Shown piece after piece: positions 32,209 to 41,862 of a DNA stretch of 64,000 nt (position 1 is the first letter of the stretch; the number at the start of each line of letters is the position of its first letter). A program made the translations under genes and the position numbers. Below the pieces are notes generated by a model, which was not told the origin of the DNA, searched no databases, and worked only from the letters and a program-made list of their open reading frames with translations. Source of the DNA: Nonomuraea wenchangensis (GTDB taxonomy: Bacteria > Actinomycetota > Actinomycetes > Streptosporangiales > Streptosporangiaceae); the NCBI RefSeq assembly GCF_900111685.1, contig NZ_FOHX01000002.1, positions 431,869 through 495,868 on the forward strand, read 5' to 3'.

Positions 32209-33517
32209 CGTCCGGGGCAGGATCCTCCACGATCTGCGCAACCCGCTGTTCCGCCAGGGCTACGCCCTCATGGCCAACACCGTGGTCACCGGCGTGCTCG
32301 GCATGGGCTACTGGTTGCTTGCCGCGCACTACTACACGCCCGAGGAGTTCGGCCGCGGGCAGGCCGTCATCACCGCGATGCGGCTGTTCGCGTCGCTCAC
32401 CGCGCTCGGCTTCGTCGGCGCGCTGGCCCGCTTCCTGCCGGTGGCGGGCCGCCGCACCCCTGAGCTGATCCTCAGGGGGTACGGGCTGGCCGCCGCCACC
32501 GGGGGGGTGGCGGCGCTCGGCTTCCTGCTGACCCTGCCGATGTGGGGACAGACTTACCAGGTGCTGGGCGGGTTCGGGCCCGGGCTGTTCTTCCTGGGGT
32601 CCGTGCTCGTGTGGGCGGTGTTCACGCTCCAGGACGTGGTGCTGACCGGGTTGCGGCGGGCGACCATCGTGCCGTTCAACAACCTCGCCTTCGGCCTGGT
32701 CAAGATGGGGCTGCTGGTCGCGCTCGCGGGCGCGCTGCCGTCGGGCGGGATCTTCGTCTCCTGGATGATCCCGACCGCGCTCGCGCTCATCCCGGTCAAC
32801 TGGCTGATCTTCGGCTTCGTCGTGCCACGGCACGTCAAACAGGCCGATCCGGCGCAGGAGCCACCGCAGTTGCGGGAGGTCGGGCGGTTCCTGGCCGGCG
32901 ACTTCCCCGGCACGCTGTCGATCCTGGCGATCGTCTACCTGGTGCCCGTGGTGGTCGCCACGCAGGTGGGCGAGGCCACGTTCGGGCGTTTCTCCATGGC
33001 CCACACGCTGGCGAGCATGATCGAGCTGCTGGCCATGAACATGGCCGTCTCGCTCACCGTCGAGGGCTCCTTCGACCGGGCGCGGCTCGCCGAGAACTGC
33101 CGGCGGGCGCTGCGGCGGGCGTTCATGATCGTGACGCCGATCATCACCGTGGTGATCCTGGGCGCGCCGCTCATCCTGACCATCTTCGGCTCGGAGTTCG
33201 CCGAGGAGGGCACGCTGCTGCTGCGGCTGATGTCGCTGGCGGTGCTGCCGCGGGTGCTGATCGAGGTCTACCTGAGCGCGCTGCGGGCGCAGAGCAGGGC
33301 GCGCGCGCTCGCGACCGTGCAGATCGGGCTCGCCGCGCTCGTGCTGGTGTCCACCTTGGCCCTGTTCCCGGTCGCCAACGTGAACGCTGTGGGGTACGGA
33401 CTGCTCCTCAGCGAGCTGCTTATGGCGCTTTTGATCTTTGGAAAGCTACGTAAGATTCTCAAAATTGACGAGACCGGGCGGGAGACTGTCACCCAGGGGT
33501 TGTCCGGGGCCTCATGA
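32201..33517 (+). CDS. Polysaccharide flippase (Wzx/MOP family)
   Basis: A 438-aa protein with about 12 membrane helices in MATE/MOP order. It starts RNPLFRQGYALMANTVVTGV, the family's first helix, and has YYTPEEFGRGQAVITAMRL and FGRFSMAHTLASMIELLAMN. It would export the undecaprenyl-linked repeat unit across the membrane. It overlaps the deacetylase stop by 8 nt, and its stop overlaps the next ATG (ATGA). Confidence 0.9.
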   Translation: MSSVRGRILHDLRNPLFRQGYALMANTVVTGVLGMGYWLLAAHYYTPEEFGRGQAVITAMRLFASLTALGFVGALARFLPVAGRRTPELILRGYGLAAATGGVAALGFLLTLPMWGQTYQVLGGFGPGLFFLGSVLVWAVFTLQDVVLTGLRRATIVPFNNLAFGLVKMGLLVALAGALPSGGIFVSWMIPTALALIPVNWLIFGFVVPRHVKQADPAQEPPQLREVGRFLAGDFPGTLSILAIVYLVPVVVATQVGEATFGRFSMAHTLASMIELLAMNMAVSLTVEGSFDRARLAENCRRALRRAFMIVTPIITVVILGAPLILTIFGSEFAEEGTLLLRLMSLAVLPRVLIEVYLSALRAQSRARALATVQIGLAALVLVSTLALFPVANVNAVGYGLLLSELLMALLIFGKLRKILKIDETGRETVTQGLSGAS

Positions 33518-36375
33518 TGGTCAGCGTGAGGCAACCGGACGGCGATGGCATCAGAATGGTGAGCGGCGGCTCCTCGGACGTGCATGGGAACAAGGAGGAG
33601 TCGGACGTGCCCTTCGACCCGGACGCTACGGGGATCATCCCCAGACTGACGTTCGACGAGGCGCCCTCCGGCGGCGACGCCCCTGCTGATCGCGCCGGCA
33701 AGAAGGACGCCGACGGCAAGGGCTCCGGCTCCGTTCCTGCCGACGGGGACGCCGCTGTTGACGGGGGCACGGCTGTCGACGACGACGTCGACGACCGGGC
33801 CGCGGACCAGACCGCCACTTTCCGTATCCCCTCCGCCCTTCACATCGGCCGCCCGCCGACGGCGAAGGAGGCCGAGGCCGCCGACCTGGCGAGCGCCGGA
33901 ACGGTGTCGATGCCCGTTCTCACGGAGACGGAGGCGGACTCGGAGACGGCGGAAGAGGCGTCGACGTCCGCAGGTGCGTCCGAGGCGGTGGAGGCGACGC
34001 GGGCCGTGTCGCGGGCGTCCATACCGCTTCGTACGGATGCGCCCGGCGAGTCGCAGGCGGCGGCCGGTCCGAGCGCGGCGGCTCCCGTCGCGGGACCCAC
34101 GCCCGCTCCCGCTCCCGCGCCTGCCGCCGCGCCTGCGACGGCGCCCGCTGTCGAGCCCGTGCCTGCGCCCGCTGTCGCCCCCAAGGGGGGCGCCGCGCCC
34201 AAGAGGGCCAGGGCGGCGGGTGGCGTGATGGGGCGGCTCGGGGCGTTGGTGGCCAGTGCGCCCACGTGGCTGCCCGTCCTGCTGGTGCTGGAGGGCCTGG
34301 TCATGTACGTCCTCGCCCTGAAGGTCCCCCCGGGGCCCTTCCGTGGCGTGGATCCCTCCAAGATCGACGGCCTGGGGCTGATCTCCGCCCTCCCGCCCAC
34401 GGCGTTCCTGGCGATCCTCATCATGATCGTGTCGTTCTTCGTCACGGTCGCCCAGAGCACCGACCGCAAGTTCCTGCTGCTGTTCCAGATCGCCGCCATC
34501 ACGTTCGCGCTGCACGGCGCGGGCGCGCTGGTCGCGTCGGAGCCGCGGTTCCCGACCGCCTACATCCATGCCGGTTTCGTGGAGTTCATCAGCAGGACCG
34601 GCGAGTCGGCGATCAGCATCGACGCCCGCATGGGCTGGCCGGGCTTCTTCGCGTTGTTCGCGTTCGTCACGAAGGCGGCCGGCATCCAGGACATGACGAC
34701 GATCCTCCAGTGGACGCCGCTCCTGTCCAACCTGCTCTATCTGCTGCCGTTCGTCCTGATCCTGCGTCAGGTGGTGGCGACGACGCGGGCGCGCTGGTTC
34801 GCGGCGCTGCTGTTCGTGCTGGTGCAGTGGATCGGCCAGGACTACTTCTCGCCGCAGGGCTTCACGTTCGCGCTCTACCTGGCGTGGGTGGCGATCCTGC
34901 TGCGCTGGTTCGGGCGGGTGGAGCCGCGCACCAAGCCGATCCCGGCGAAGGGGCTGCGCAGGCTCATCGGCCGGCTGGACGCGATGACGCCGGGCGAGCT
35001 GGCCAACACCGGGACCTTCCGTGCCGACAAGCTGCTCATGTTCATGCTGCTGGTGGCGCTGTTCCTGGCGTCGGTGGCCTCGCACCAGATCACGCCGTTC
35101 ATGATGCTGGGCGTGCTGACGGCGTTCCTGATCGTCAAGCGGACGTCGCTGACGTGGGCGCTGCCGTTCTTCCTCGGGCTGGCGGTGCTGGCCTGGATCA
35201 GCTACATGACGGTCGGCTTCTGGTCGAGCCAGATCGACGCGATCTTCGGCGGCCTCGGCAACATCCTGCAGAACCTGCGCAGCAACACCGGCGACCGCAT
35301 CGAGGGCAGCGACCCGGCGCACGCCATGGTGCTGCAGGCCCGGCTCGGCATCCTCGTGGTGATCCTCAGCCTGGCCGCGACCGGTCTGGTGCGGCGGCTG
35401 CGACGCGGCGTGTTCGACCGCTCGGCGCTGATCCTGCTCTGCGTGCCCGTGCTGGCGCTCGGCCTGCAGAGCTACGGCGGCGAGATCGGGCTGCGGATCT
35501 ACATGTTCGCGCTGCCGGGGGCGTGTCTGCTGGCCGCGTACGCCTTCTTCCCCAACCTGCCGGCCGACAGCGCGGACGTGCGCGAGGAGACCGTGCCGCT
35601 GCGCAGGCGCAACGTGCGCTTCGACCCGCAGCTCACCAAGAAGCTCTCGGTGGTGCTGGCGGCCTGCTTCGCGGTGCTGTTCGCCTTCGCGTTCCTGATG
35701 GCGCGCTACGGCAACGAGAAGTTCGAGCGGGTCACCACCGGCGAGGTGGAGGCCCTGCACCACGTCTACGCGAACGACAAGCCGAGCGCCCGCGTGCTCT
35801 ACCTGGTGCCCAAGCTGGGGCCCGAGGTGACGCCCACCATGCCGTGGGGCGAGCGGGACGTCGAGATCGTCAGCTTCAACGTGCAGGCGCTGGTCCACAA
35901 GGATCCGTCCCAGATCGCGGACGCGGTCAAGGCGCTGCAGGAGCAGCCCCGCAACTCCTACCTGATGGTGAGCCGCGGCCAGGTGAGCTACCTGCAGCTC
36001 AACGAGGGCTATCCGGCGGACTGGGGCGAGCGGTTCCGCGCGGCGCTGGACGCCTCGCCCGACCTCAAGCGGGTCTACTCCAACGACGACGCGGCGCTCT
36101 ACACCTGGAAGAAGTTCGTCCGCGGCACGGAGACGCCGGAGCCGAGGCCGTACAAGACGGGCCGGGGTGAGCCGACTTCGCCGTGGACACCGGTCGGCAT
36201 CGCCGCGCTGGGCCTGACCTGGGCTACTCTCTTCGGATACGAGGTCATCCGGCTCAACGGCCCCAACCGGGCGCGACGCGCCAGGAGGCGGCTGCTCTAC
36301 CTGGCGATCCCCTCGTTCGTGGTGGCGTTCGCCGTGATTATTGAGCGGTTCCTCTATATCGCGGCAAATAACTAA
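33514..36375 (+). CDS. Large polymerase-like or GT-C-like membrane protein
   Basis: A 953-aa protein. Residues 1-240 are a disordered, acidic then Pro/Ala-rich cytosolic tail with a PAPAPAP stretch (about 191-226). Residues 250-740 hold about 12 membrane helices (LVLEGLVMYVLALKV, DYFSPQGFTFALYLAWVAIL). A soluble domain follows (about 745-875; RVLYLVPKLGPEVTP, NSYLMVSRGQVSYLQLNEGY). Two more helices end the protein. The layout fits an O-antigen polymerase (Wzy) or GT-C transferase in a flippase operon, but no family motif proves it. ATG overlaps the flippase stop. Confidence 0.75.
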   Translation: MMVSVRQPDGDGIRMVSGGSSDVHGNKEESDVPFDPDATGIIPRLTFDEAPSGGDAPADRAGKKDADGKGSGSVPADGDAAVDGGTAVDDDVDDRAADQTATFRIPSALHIGRPPTAKEAEAADLASAGTVSMPVLTETEADSETAEEASTSAGASEAVEATRAVSRASIPLRTDAPGESQAAAGPSAAAPVAGPTPAPAPAPAAAPATAPAVEPVPAPAVAPKGGAAPKRARAAGGVMGRLGALVASAPTWLPVLLVLEGLVMYVLALKVPPGPFRGVDPSKIDGLGLISALPPTAFLAILIMIVSFFVTVAQSTDRKFLLLFQIAAITFALHGAGALVASEPRFPTAYIHAGFVEFISRTGESAISIDARMGWPGFFALFAFVTKAAGIQDMTTILQWTPLLSNLLYLLPFVLILRQVVATTRARWFAALLFVLVQWIGQDYFSPQGFTFALYLAWVAILLRWFGRVEPRTKPIPAKGLRRLIGRLDAMTPGELANTGTFRADKLLMFMLLVALFLASVASHQITPFMMLGVLTAFLIVKRTSLTWALPFFLGLAVLAWISYMTVGFWSSQIDAIFGGLGNILQNLRSNTGDRIEGSDPAHAMVLQARLGILVVILSLAATGLVRRLRRGVFDRSALILLCVPVLALGLQSYGGEIGLRIYMFALPGACLLAAYAFFPNLPADSADVREETVPLRRRNVRFDPQLTKKLSVVLAACFAVLFAFAFLMARYGNEKFERVTTGEVEALHHVYANDKPSARVLYLVPKLGPEVTPTMPWGERDVEIVSFNVQALVHKDPSQIADAVKALQEQPRNSYLMVSRGQVSYLQLNEGYPADWGERFRAALDASPDLKRVYSNDDAALYTWKKFVRGTETPEPRPYKTGRGEPTSPWTPVGIAALGLTWATLFGYEVIRLNGPNRARRARRRLLYLAIPSFVVAFAVIIERFLYIAANN

Positions 36376-36421
36376 CTTCGTTCACAGGAAACTCTCAGGA
36401 TGTGCGGAATGATGACCCGTG

Positions 36422-37648
36422 ATGAGATCACAGCAGGCACGTTCCACAATCCCGGACGCAGCACCCGTAACGGGTAGAGGCTCGCGGATCGCCTCAGTCG
36501 ACGCGCTGAGGGGCTTCGCGCTGCTGGGCATCCTCGTGGTGAACATCGCCTTCCTGGCCTCCGGCTACCGGATGGCCGGGCAGGCGGAACCGGCGTTCAA
36601 CGCGCCGCTCGACTGGGCGGTGCGCTGGGCCGTGACGCTGTTCTTGGAGAACAAGTTCTACCTGCTGTTCTCCTTCCTGTTCGGCTACAGCTTCACGCTC
36701 CAGCTCGGCTCGGCCGCCCGGCAGGGCCGCCGCTTCACGCCGATGTTCGTGCGCCGGCTCGGCGGGCTGTTCGTGCTGGGGATGGCGCACGCGGTGCTGC
36801 TGTTCCCCGGCGACATCCTGACGACGTACGCGGCGGTGGGCATCGCCCTGCTGGTGCTGCGCCGGATCACGCCCCGGGCGGCGGTCCTGCTGGCCGCCGG
36901 GCTGACGGCGCTGCTCGCGCTGGCGTTCGTGCTGCTGGCCGTCATGACCTCGGCCGGGCTGGACATGAGCCACACCGTCGCGGACACGGCCGCCGAGGCC
37001 GCCCGCTCGGACGCGGCGCTGGTCGGCGGCTTCGCGCAGATCGTCGAGGAGCACGTACGCAAGCTGTCGCTGATCCTCGTCCTGCGGGTGTTCTTCCAGG
37101 GGCCCGCGGTGCTGGCCGCGTGCCTCATCGGGCTGGCCGTGGGCAAGCTCGGCCTCCTGCACGACACCACCGCCCACCGGAACGCGCTGCGCAAGCTCCA
37201 GTGGATCGGCTTCACCGTGGGACTGTCCGGGGCGCTCTTCTACACCGCGTCGGCCTGGACCGGCACGGCGCACAAGTTCTGGGGCGAGGCGGTGGACCTG
37301 GTGACGGCGCCGCTGCTGGCGGCGGCGTACGCGGCCACGTTCCTGCGGCTGCTGCCGCGCCTGCCGCGCCTCGGCCACATCCTCGCCGCGCCCGGCCGGA
37401 TGGCACTGTCCAACTACCTCGCGCAGTCGCTGATCTGCTCGCTGATCTTCACCGGGTACGGCTTCGCGCTCATGGACCGGGTCAGCCCGCCGCTGGAGGT
37501 GCTGATCGCCTGCGCCGTCTTCGCCGCCCAGGTCGGCTACAGCCGGTGGTGGCTGCGACGGCACAGGTACGGGCCGGTGGAGTGGTGGCTGCGGCACCTG
37601 ACGTACTGGCGCCGCCCCGCCTCCGCCGTCATCCAGCCGGACGGATGA
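36422..37648 (+). CDS. DUF418 family membrane protein
   Basis: About 408 aa with eight to ten helices. It has the DUF418 opening RIASVDALRGFALLGILVVN, shared with heparan-alpha-glucosaminide N-acetyltransferase-like proteins, and the C-terminal DUF418 region PGRMALSNYLAQSLICSLIF. It may be a membrane acyltransferase that decorates glycans (inference). GTG 36419 immediately precedes ATG 36422. It follows the large membrane protein by 46 nt, so it is probably part of the same locus. It overlaps the convergent kinase-like gene by 20 nt. Confidence 0.85.
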   Translation: MRSQQARSTIPDAAPVTGRGSRIASVDALRGFALLGILVVNIAFLASGYRMAGQAEPAFNAPLDWAVRWAVTLFLENKFYLLFSFLFGYSFTLQLGSAARQGRRFTPMFVRRLGGLFVLGMAHAVLLFPGDILTTYAAVGIALLVLRRITPRAAVLLAAGLTALLALAFVLLAVMTSAGLDMSHTVADTAAEAARSDAALVGGFAQIVEEHVRKLSLILVLRVFFQGPAVLAACLIGLAVGKLGLLHDTTAHRNALRKLQWIGFTVGLSGALFYTASAWTGTAHKFWGEAVDLVTAPLLAAAYAATFLRLLPRLPRLGHILAAPGRMALSNYLAQSLICSLIFTGYGFALMDRVSPPLEVLIACAVFAAQVGYSRWWLRRHRYGPVEWWLRHLTYWRRPASAVIQPDG

Positions 37649-38372
37649 GGCGAGGGCTATCGAAGGCGGTGTTGTCCACGATCGCGTCCGCGCGCTCCAT
37701 CGGGCCGGCCTCGGCCAGGTAGACGCGCGCGGCGACGAGGTAGCGGTCGCGGTGCACCGCCTCGGCGGCCGCTCCGGCCCAGTCCTGGTCGCGGGCGGCG
37801 CCCCGGCGGACCGAGAGCTCGGCGTCGACGTCGATCCAGATCCGGTAGTCCCAGTAGCCGTCGAGCTCGGGGCGGAAGGCGAAGACGCCGTCGGCGACGA
37901 GCACCGCGTCGGCGGTCAGCGGGGTGGTGGTGGCCGAGTGGTCGACCTGGGTCAGGGGGTCGATGGAGCACAGGGCGCACTCGGCGGCCTCGGGCGAGCG
38001 GAAGGGGTCGAGCAGGACGCGCTTCAGCGTGTCGTAGTCGTAGGCGTTGCGGTAGTAGCCCTCGCCCGACTCGCGGTCGTACAGGTGGCGGTCCTTCCAC
38101 GGCCTCTTGAAGTCGTCGAGGGTGGCGCGCATGACCGTGCGGCCACGGGCGGCGAGCTCGGCGGCCAGCTCGTGGCCGAAGCTGGTCTTGCCGGCCGCGG
38201 TGAGGCCGTCGAGGCCCACCAGCAGCCGGCCGGAGCCGCGGGCGAGCACGCGGGCGGCGAGCTCGGCCACGAGCCGGGCGCGGCCGGCGGAGGCCGGCGG
38301 CGGGACCGGCTGCTGCCAGGTCGAGACCGAGTAGTGGACGTCGGACGGCTGCGGGGGCGACTCCTGGGGCAC
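37629..38372 (-). CDS. Uridine-kinase-like P-loop protein
   Basis: A 247-aa P-loop NTPase. Walker A is GLDGLTAAGKTSFGHEL. Uridine kinase/phosphoribulokinase-like landmarks follow: ATLDDFKRPWKDR, ADAVLVADGVFAFRPEL and a late basic patch RYLVAARVYL. Such stand-alone proteins are annotated as uridine kinases without tested substrates. GTG 38372 is the start. It is convergent with DUF418 and 21 nt downstream of the GH39-like gene on the same strand. Confidence 0.8.
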   Translation of the reverse strand: MPQESPPQPSDVHYSVSTWQQPVPPPASAGRARLVAELAARVLARGSGRLLVGLDGLTAAGKTSFGHELAAELAARGRTVMRATLDDFKRPWKDRHLYDRESGEGYYRNAYDYDTLKRVLLDPFRSPEAAECALCSIDPLTQVDHSATTTPLTADAVLVADGVFAFRPELDGYWDYRIWIDVDAELSVRRGAARDQDWAGAAAEAVHRDRYLVAARVYLAEAGPMERADAIVDNTAFDSPRLIRPAG

Positions 38373-38393
38373 GGCCTCACGATAGCGACGGGC

Positions 38394-39785
38394 CTACGCG
38401 CCGCCCCGACCGGCCCACTTGATCTCGTACGGGGCGAAGGAGACCGACCGGCCGTCCACGGTGGCGGTCAGCTGCTCGCCCGTGGTGTTGACCATGACGA
38501 CCTGGCGTTCCTGGCCGAGCGCCTTCACCCTGGGGTCCGAGGACTGGACGTCGGTCAGGCGGGTGCCGTTGGGGAACCATCGGGTGAAGCCGCTCAGCAG
38601 CCCCGCCATCGGCAGCTCGCCGCCCACCTTGGGGGACCACAGGCAGCCGGGGCACTCGCCCTCGTCCTTCTGCTGCGGGTTCCAGTAGAGGGCCGTGGTC
38701 ACGCCGCTGCGCGCGAACTCCATGAGCGCCGCGGCCTGGACCGCCGTGCGCTTGTCCTCGCTCCAGCCGGAGTTCTCCGGCTCGACGTACCATTCGGCCC
38801 ACCACACCGGCAGGTCGCCGCTCTGCTGCCGCAGCCAGCCGGTGATCGCGCCGAACTTGCCGAGCGCGGTGAAGTCGTCGGGAACGTTCCCCTTCTCGTC
38901 CGCCATCGAGGCGCCGTCCACGACGATGAAGTCGGCGCCCTTCTTGTGCTGCAGCCAGTAGCTGATCGCGTCGAGCGCCCGCTGGTCCACGGTGCCCCAC
39001 GGCCCGCTCAGATCGGAGCGGGTGTCGGGGCTCGTGCTGTTGCCGATCGACATGTAAGGCCCGCCGACCTGGATGTCCTTGTCGACCTTCTTCAGCGCGT
39101 CGTAGACCTTGTTGTACATCTCGGTGTAGCCGCGGGCGTCCCACTTGTTGGTGGTCGGGTCCCAGAAGCCCTTGAACTCGTTCCACACCATGTAGTGCTT
39201 GACCGTCGGGTACTGCTTGGCCACCCGCGCCGCCAGCGCGGCGAAGTCGTCGAAGTGCTCGGGCTCGGGCGCGACCGTGTGGTTCTTGCTCCAGTCCGTG
39301 CGGCCGGCCTGCCCGCCCTTCATCCAGTCGGGCGCGCAGCACAGCGTGATGACCGGCACCGCCCGCGCCGAGGACATGAACGTCAGCCGCCGGTCGAGGT
39401 CGCGGAAGCTGAACCGGCCGGGGCTCGGCTCCGGGTTGCCCACTCCCCAGCCCATGATGTGCTGGTTCTGCAGCATCGGCACCCGTCCGAGCACGCCCCT
39501 CGCCTGCTCGACGACCTCCTCGGGCTCGTTGTCCGCGCTGTACTGGGTGTGGGTGACACCCCAGCGCGGCCAGGCGTCCAGCTGGGGCGGCGCCTCCAGC
39601 GTGGGGGCGGGCGCCTCGGGCTGGGCCGTGGCCACCTCGCTGCCGGAGAACCCCTCGCGGGACTTCGAGCGCATCGAGGCGTAGACCATGATGCCCGCCA
39701 CCAGGACCACCGCGAGGATTCCCGCTCCCACGGCGATGGGCCAGGGCGATCGTCGGCGCGCGTGCCGGCCGTCGGTCGGAATCAC
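38394..39785 (-). CDS. Membrane-anchored GH39-like glycoside hydrolase
   Basis: A 463-aa protein. One N-terminal helix (WPIAVGAGILAVVLVAGIMV, about residues 15-36) anchors it outside. A (beta/alpha)8-barrel glycosidase follows, with acid/base Glu in HYMVWNEFKGFWD (about residue 201) and nucleophile Glu in VWWAEWYVEPENSG (about residue 332), the spacing expected of clan A enzymes related to GH39 xylosidases. A small beta domain ends it. GAGGAG precedes GTG 39785. It probably trims or releases the glycan made by the neighbouring operon, as glycosidases in Pel/alginate-type loci do (inference). Confidence 0.82.
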   Translation of the reverse strand: MIPTDGRHARRRSPWPIAVGAGILAVVLVAGIMVYASMRSKSREGFSGSEVATAQPEAPAPTLEAPPQLDAWPRWGVTHTQYSADNEPEEVVEQARGVLGRVPMLQNQHIMGWGVGNPEPSPGRFSFRDLDRRLTFMSSARAVPVITLCCAPDWMKGGQAGRTDWSKNHTVAPEPEHFDDFAALAARVAKQYPTVKHYMVWNEFKGFWDPTTNKWDARGYTEMYNKVYDALKKVDKDIQVGGPYMSIGNSTSPDTRSDLSGPWGTVDQRALDAISYWLQHKKGADFIVVDGASMADEKGNVPDDFTALGKFGAITGWLRQQSGDLPVWWAEWYVEPENSGWSEDKRTAVQAAALMEFARSGVTTALYWNPQQKDEGECPGCLWSPKVGGELPMAGLLSGFTRWFPNGTRLTDVQSSDPRVKALGQERQVVMVNTTGEQLTATVDGRSVSFAPYEIKWAGRGGA

Positions 39786-39893
39786 GGAGGGCTCCTCACG
39801 GAAGGTGGCGGAACGTTCGAGGGCCGGGCGACAGGCCCGGCCCTCATTAAAGTAGTAGCTCCGCTTGCATGCGGCTTGCCGTGCGCAAACCTG

Positions 39894-40646
39894 CTATTCG
39901 ACCTGCGGGGGCCGCTGGCCGCCCGCGGGGCCGGGCACACCTGCGTAGCGGTAGGGCACCGGCTGCCGTCCTGGCTGGACGACGAGGAGCGTCCCGGGCG
40001 TGTCGGTGTAGAAGGCGGACTCGACGGCGGCGGCGACGTCCTCGGCCGTGAGGAGCGGGAACCCGGCGCTGGCGAACATCTCCTTGGCCGCCGCCACGAG
40101 CGGGGTGTCCGTGAAGCCGGGGCAGACCGCGCTGATCCGGATGCCGCGCGCCGCGAGCGGCTCGGCCAGCGCGCGCACCAGGCCGACCACGGCGTGCTTG
40201 GTCATCGTGTAGATCGGGTCGCCGGCGAAGCCGACCAGCCCGGCCAGCGACGCGGTGACCACGATCGCGCCGCCGCCGGAGCGTTCGAGCAGCGGCACGG
40301 CGGCGCGCGCCCCGAACACCACGCCGTCCACGTTCACGCCCATGACCTGGCGGTAGCGGTCGAGGTCGAAGTCGGCGAGGTCCACCCGCCCGGTGACGCC
40401 GGCGTTGAGGTGCACGAGGTCCAGCCGCCCGTAGCGGCGCTCGGCCAGGGCCACGGCCTCCAGCGACGCCTCCGGGTCGCCGACGTCGGCCGCCAGCCAC
40501 GCGCCCTCGACCTCCTTGGCCAGCCGCTCGACGCCCTCGGCGTCGAGGTCGACGAGGACGCATCGGGCGCCGGACGCCGACAGGCGACGGGCCGTGGCGG
40601 CGCCGATGCCGCTCGCCGCGCCGGTGATCAGTGCAACAGTGCTCAT
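39894..40646 (-). CDS. Short-chain dehydrogenase/reductase
   Basis: A 250-aa classical SDR using NAD(P). The cofactor motif is TGAASGIGAATARRL, the structural motif NAG is in VHLNAGVTGR, the catalytic Ser is in VVTASLAGLVGFAGD, and Tyr/Lys are in YTMTKHAVVGL. The Asp of VDLDAE after beta 2 suggests NAD preference. AGGGAG precedes ATG 40646. It lies 33 nt downstream of the phosphotransferase gene, and the pair recalls acyl-CoA or alcohol catabolism modules (inference). Confidence 0.9.
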   Translation of the reverse strand: MSTVALITGAASGIGAATARRLSASGARCVLVDLDAEGVERLAKEVEGAWLAADVGDPEASLEAVALAERRYGRLDLVHLNAGVTGRVDLADFDLDRYRQVMGVNVDGVVFGARAAVPLLERSGGGAIVVTASLAGLVGFAGDPIYTMTKHAVVGLVRALAEPLAARGIRISAVCPGFTDTPLVAAAKEMFASAGFPLLTAEDVAAAVESAFYTDTPGTLLVVQPGRQPVPYRYAGVPGPAGGQRPPQVE

Positions 40647-40679
40647 GACGCTCCCTGGGGGTCGGGCCTGGCGGCCGGG

Positions 40680-41705
40680 TCAGACCTGGTCAAGCGTGCG
40701 GTGCGCGCGCGCGATCAGCGTCGGCACCGCCGCGCCGATCCGGTCGAACCCCTCCCCTACGGTCTTACCCTGGCGGAAGCGCGCATGAATACCCTCGATG
40801 ATGACCGCGAGCTTGAAGTTCCCGAAGGCGACGTAGAAGCCGAGGTCGGTGATCTCCCGGCCGGACGCCTTCGCGTAGTGCTCGGCGAACTCGGCCGCGT
40901 CCAGGAATCCGGGCGTGAGCGTGGCGTCGCCGGCCACCGGGATGCCCGCCCGCTCGTCGTCGCCGCGGCTGTGCCAGTACGTCAGCGTGAGCCCCAGGTC
41001 GGCCAGCGGGTCGCCGAGCGTGGACATCTCCCAGTCGACCACGGCCAGGATCTCCAGGTCGCCGGCGCGGACGAGGGTGTTGTCCAGCCGGTAGTCGCCG
41101 TGGACGAGCGTGCCGGGGGCCTCCGCCGGCAGCCGGTCGCGCAGCCGGCGGACGAGCCGGTCGTACTCCGGCAGGTCGGCCGTCTTCGACCGCTCCCACT
41201 GCTGGCACCAGCGGTCGAGCTGGCGGGTCATGTATCCCTCGGGCCGGCCGAAGTCGCCGAGCCCCACCTCGCGGTAGTCGACGGCGTGGATGGCGGCCAG
41301 CACCTCGGCCAGGCGCTCCGACAGCCGGCGTACGCGCTCGGGCGGCGGGTCGCCCAGCTCCTCCCTGGTGCGCATGGCCGTGCCCGGCACGTGGCCCATG
41401 AGGTAGAACGGCGCGCCGATCACGTCCTCGTCGCCGCAGAAGGCGACGGGCTCGGGCACCGGTACGGGCGTCGGCGCGAGGGCGGAGATGACCCGCCATT
41501 CGCGCCGCATGTCGTGGGCGGTGGGCAGCACGTGGCCGAGCGGCGGGCGGCGCAGCACCAGCCGGCGCTCGCGCGCCTCGACGAGGTAGGTCAGGTTCGA
41601 CCTGCCGCCCGAGATCAGGGACACGGACAGGGGCTCGCCGGCGTCGGGCACGTTCCGGCCCATCCACTCGACCAGCCGGGGCCACTCGATGCCAGGTACG
41701 GTCAT
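40680..41705 (-). CDS. APH/ACAD10-like phosphotransferase
   Basis: A 341-aa protein-kinase-like-fold phosphotransferase of the APH superfamily, ACAD10/11 branch. The Brenner motif is TLVHGDYRLDNTLVRAG. The DFG-equivalent is AVVDWEMSTLGDPLADLG, which is diagnostic of this branch. The Gly-rich loop is LISGGRSNLTYLV. In mammalian ACAD10/11 this domain phosphorylates 4-hydroxyacyl-CoAs, so an analogous role with the SDR is plausible. It is probably leaderless (TAATGT 6 nt upstream of ATG). Confidence 0.88.
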   Translation of the reverse strand: MTVPGIEWPRLVEWMGRNVPDAGEPLSVSLISGGRSNLTYLVEARERRLVLRRPPLGHVLPTAHDMRREWRVISALAPTPVPVPEPVAFCGDEDVIGAPFYLMGHVPGTAMRTREELGDPPPERVRRLSERLAEVLAAIHAVDYREVGLGDFGRPEGYMTRQLDRWCQQWERSKTADLPEYDRLVRRLRDRLPAEAPGTLVHGDYRLDNTLVRAGDLEILAVVDWEMSTLGDPLADLGLTLTYWHSRGDDERAGIPVAGDATLTPGFLDAAEFAEHYAKASGREITDLGFYVAFGNFKLAVIIEGIHARFRQGKTVGEGFDRIGAAVPTLIARAHRTLDQV

Positions 41706-41711
41706 GGACCC

Positions 41712-41717
41712 ACATTA
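41712..41717 (-). promoter_or_regulatory. -10 box for leaderless phosphotransferase mRNA
   Basis: On the minus strand TAATGT is followed by GGGTCC and then the ATG at 41705, which places the transcription start at the start codon. Confidence 0.5.
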
Positions 41718-41862
41718 GAACGTCACTCGGTCCTGAACGATACCTGAGAGTTTTGTAACGTTCCGGACCTGCGGCGATGAGCATTCGGTAGGTTCACTTA
41801 CCCTGGCATTTACCTGGTCCGATCCCTCGCAACACACAGAGTGCGGCCGTCTGTAGGAGCAC

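Noticed and set aside
33268..35898. Minus-strand open frame of 876 codons
   Set aside because: Shadow of the flippase and the large membrane protein. Composition is Arg/His/Gln-rich, typical of antisense frames in high-GC DNA.
37752..41747. Plus-strand open frame of 1331 codons
   Set aside because: It is the complement-frame shadow of four well-supported minus-strand genes (kinase-like, GH39-like, SDR, phosphotransferase). Its translation is low-complexity Arg/Gly/Val/His-rich with no family features.
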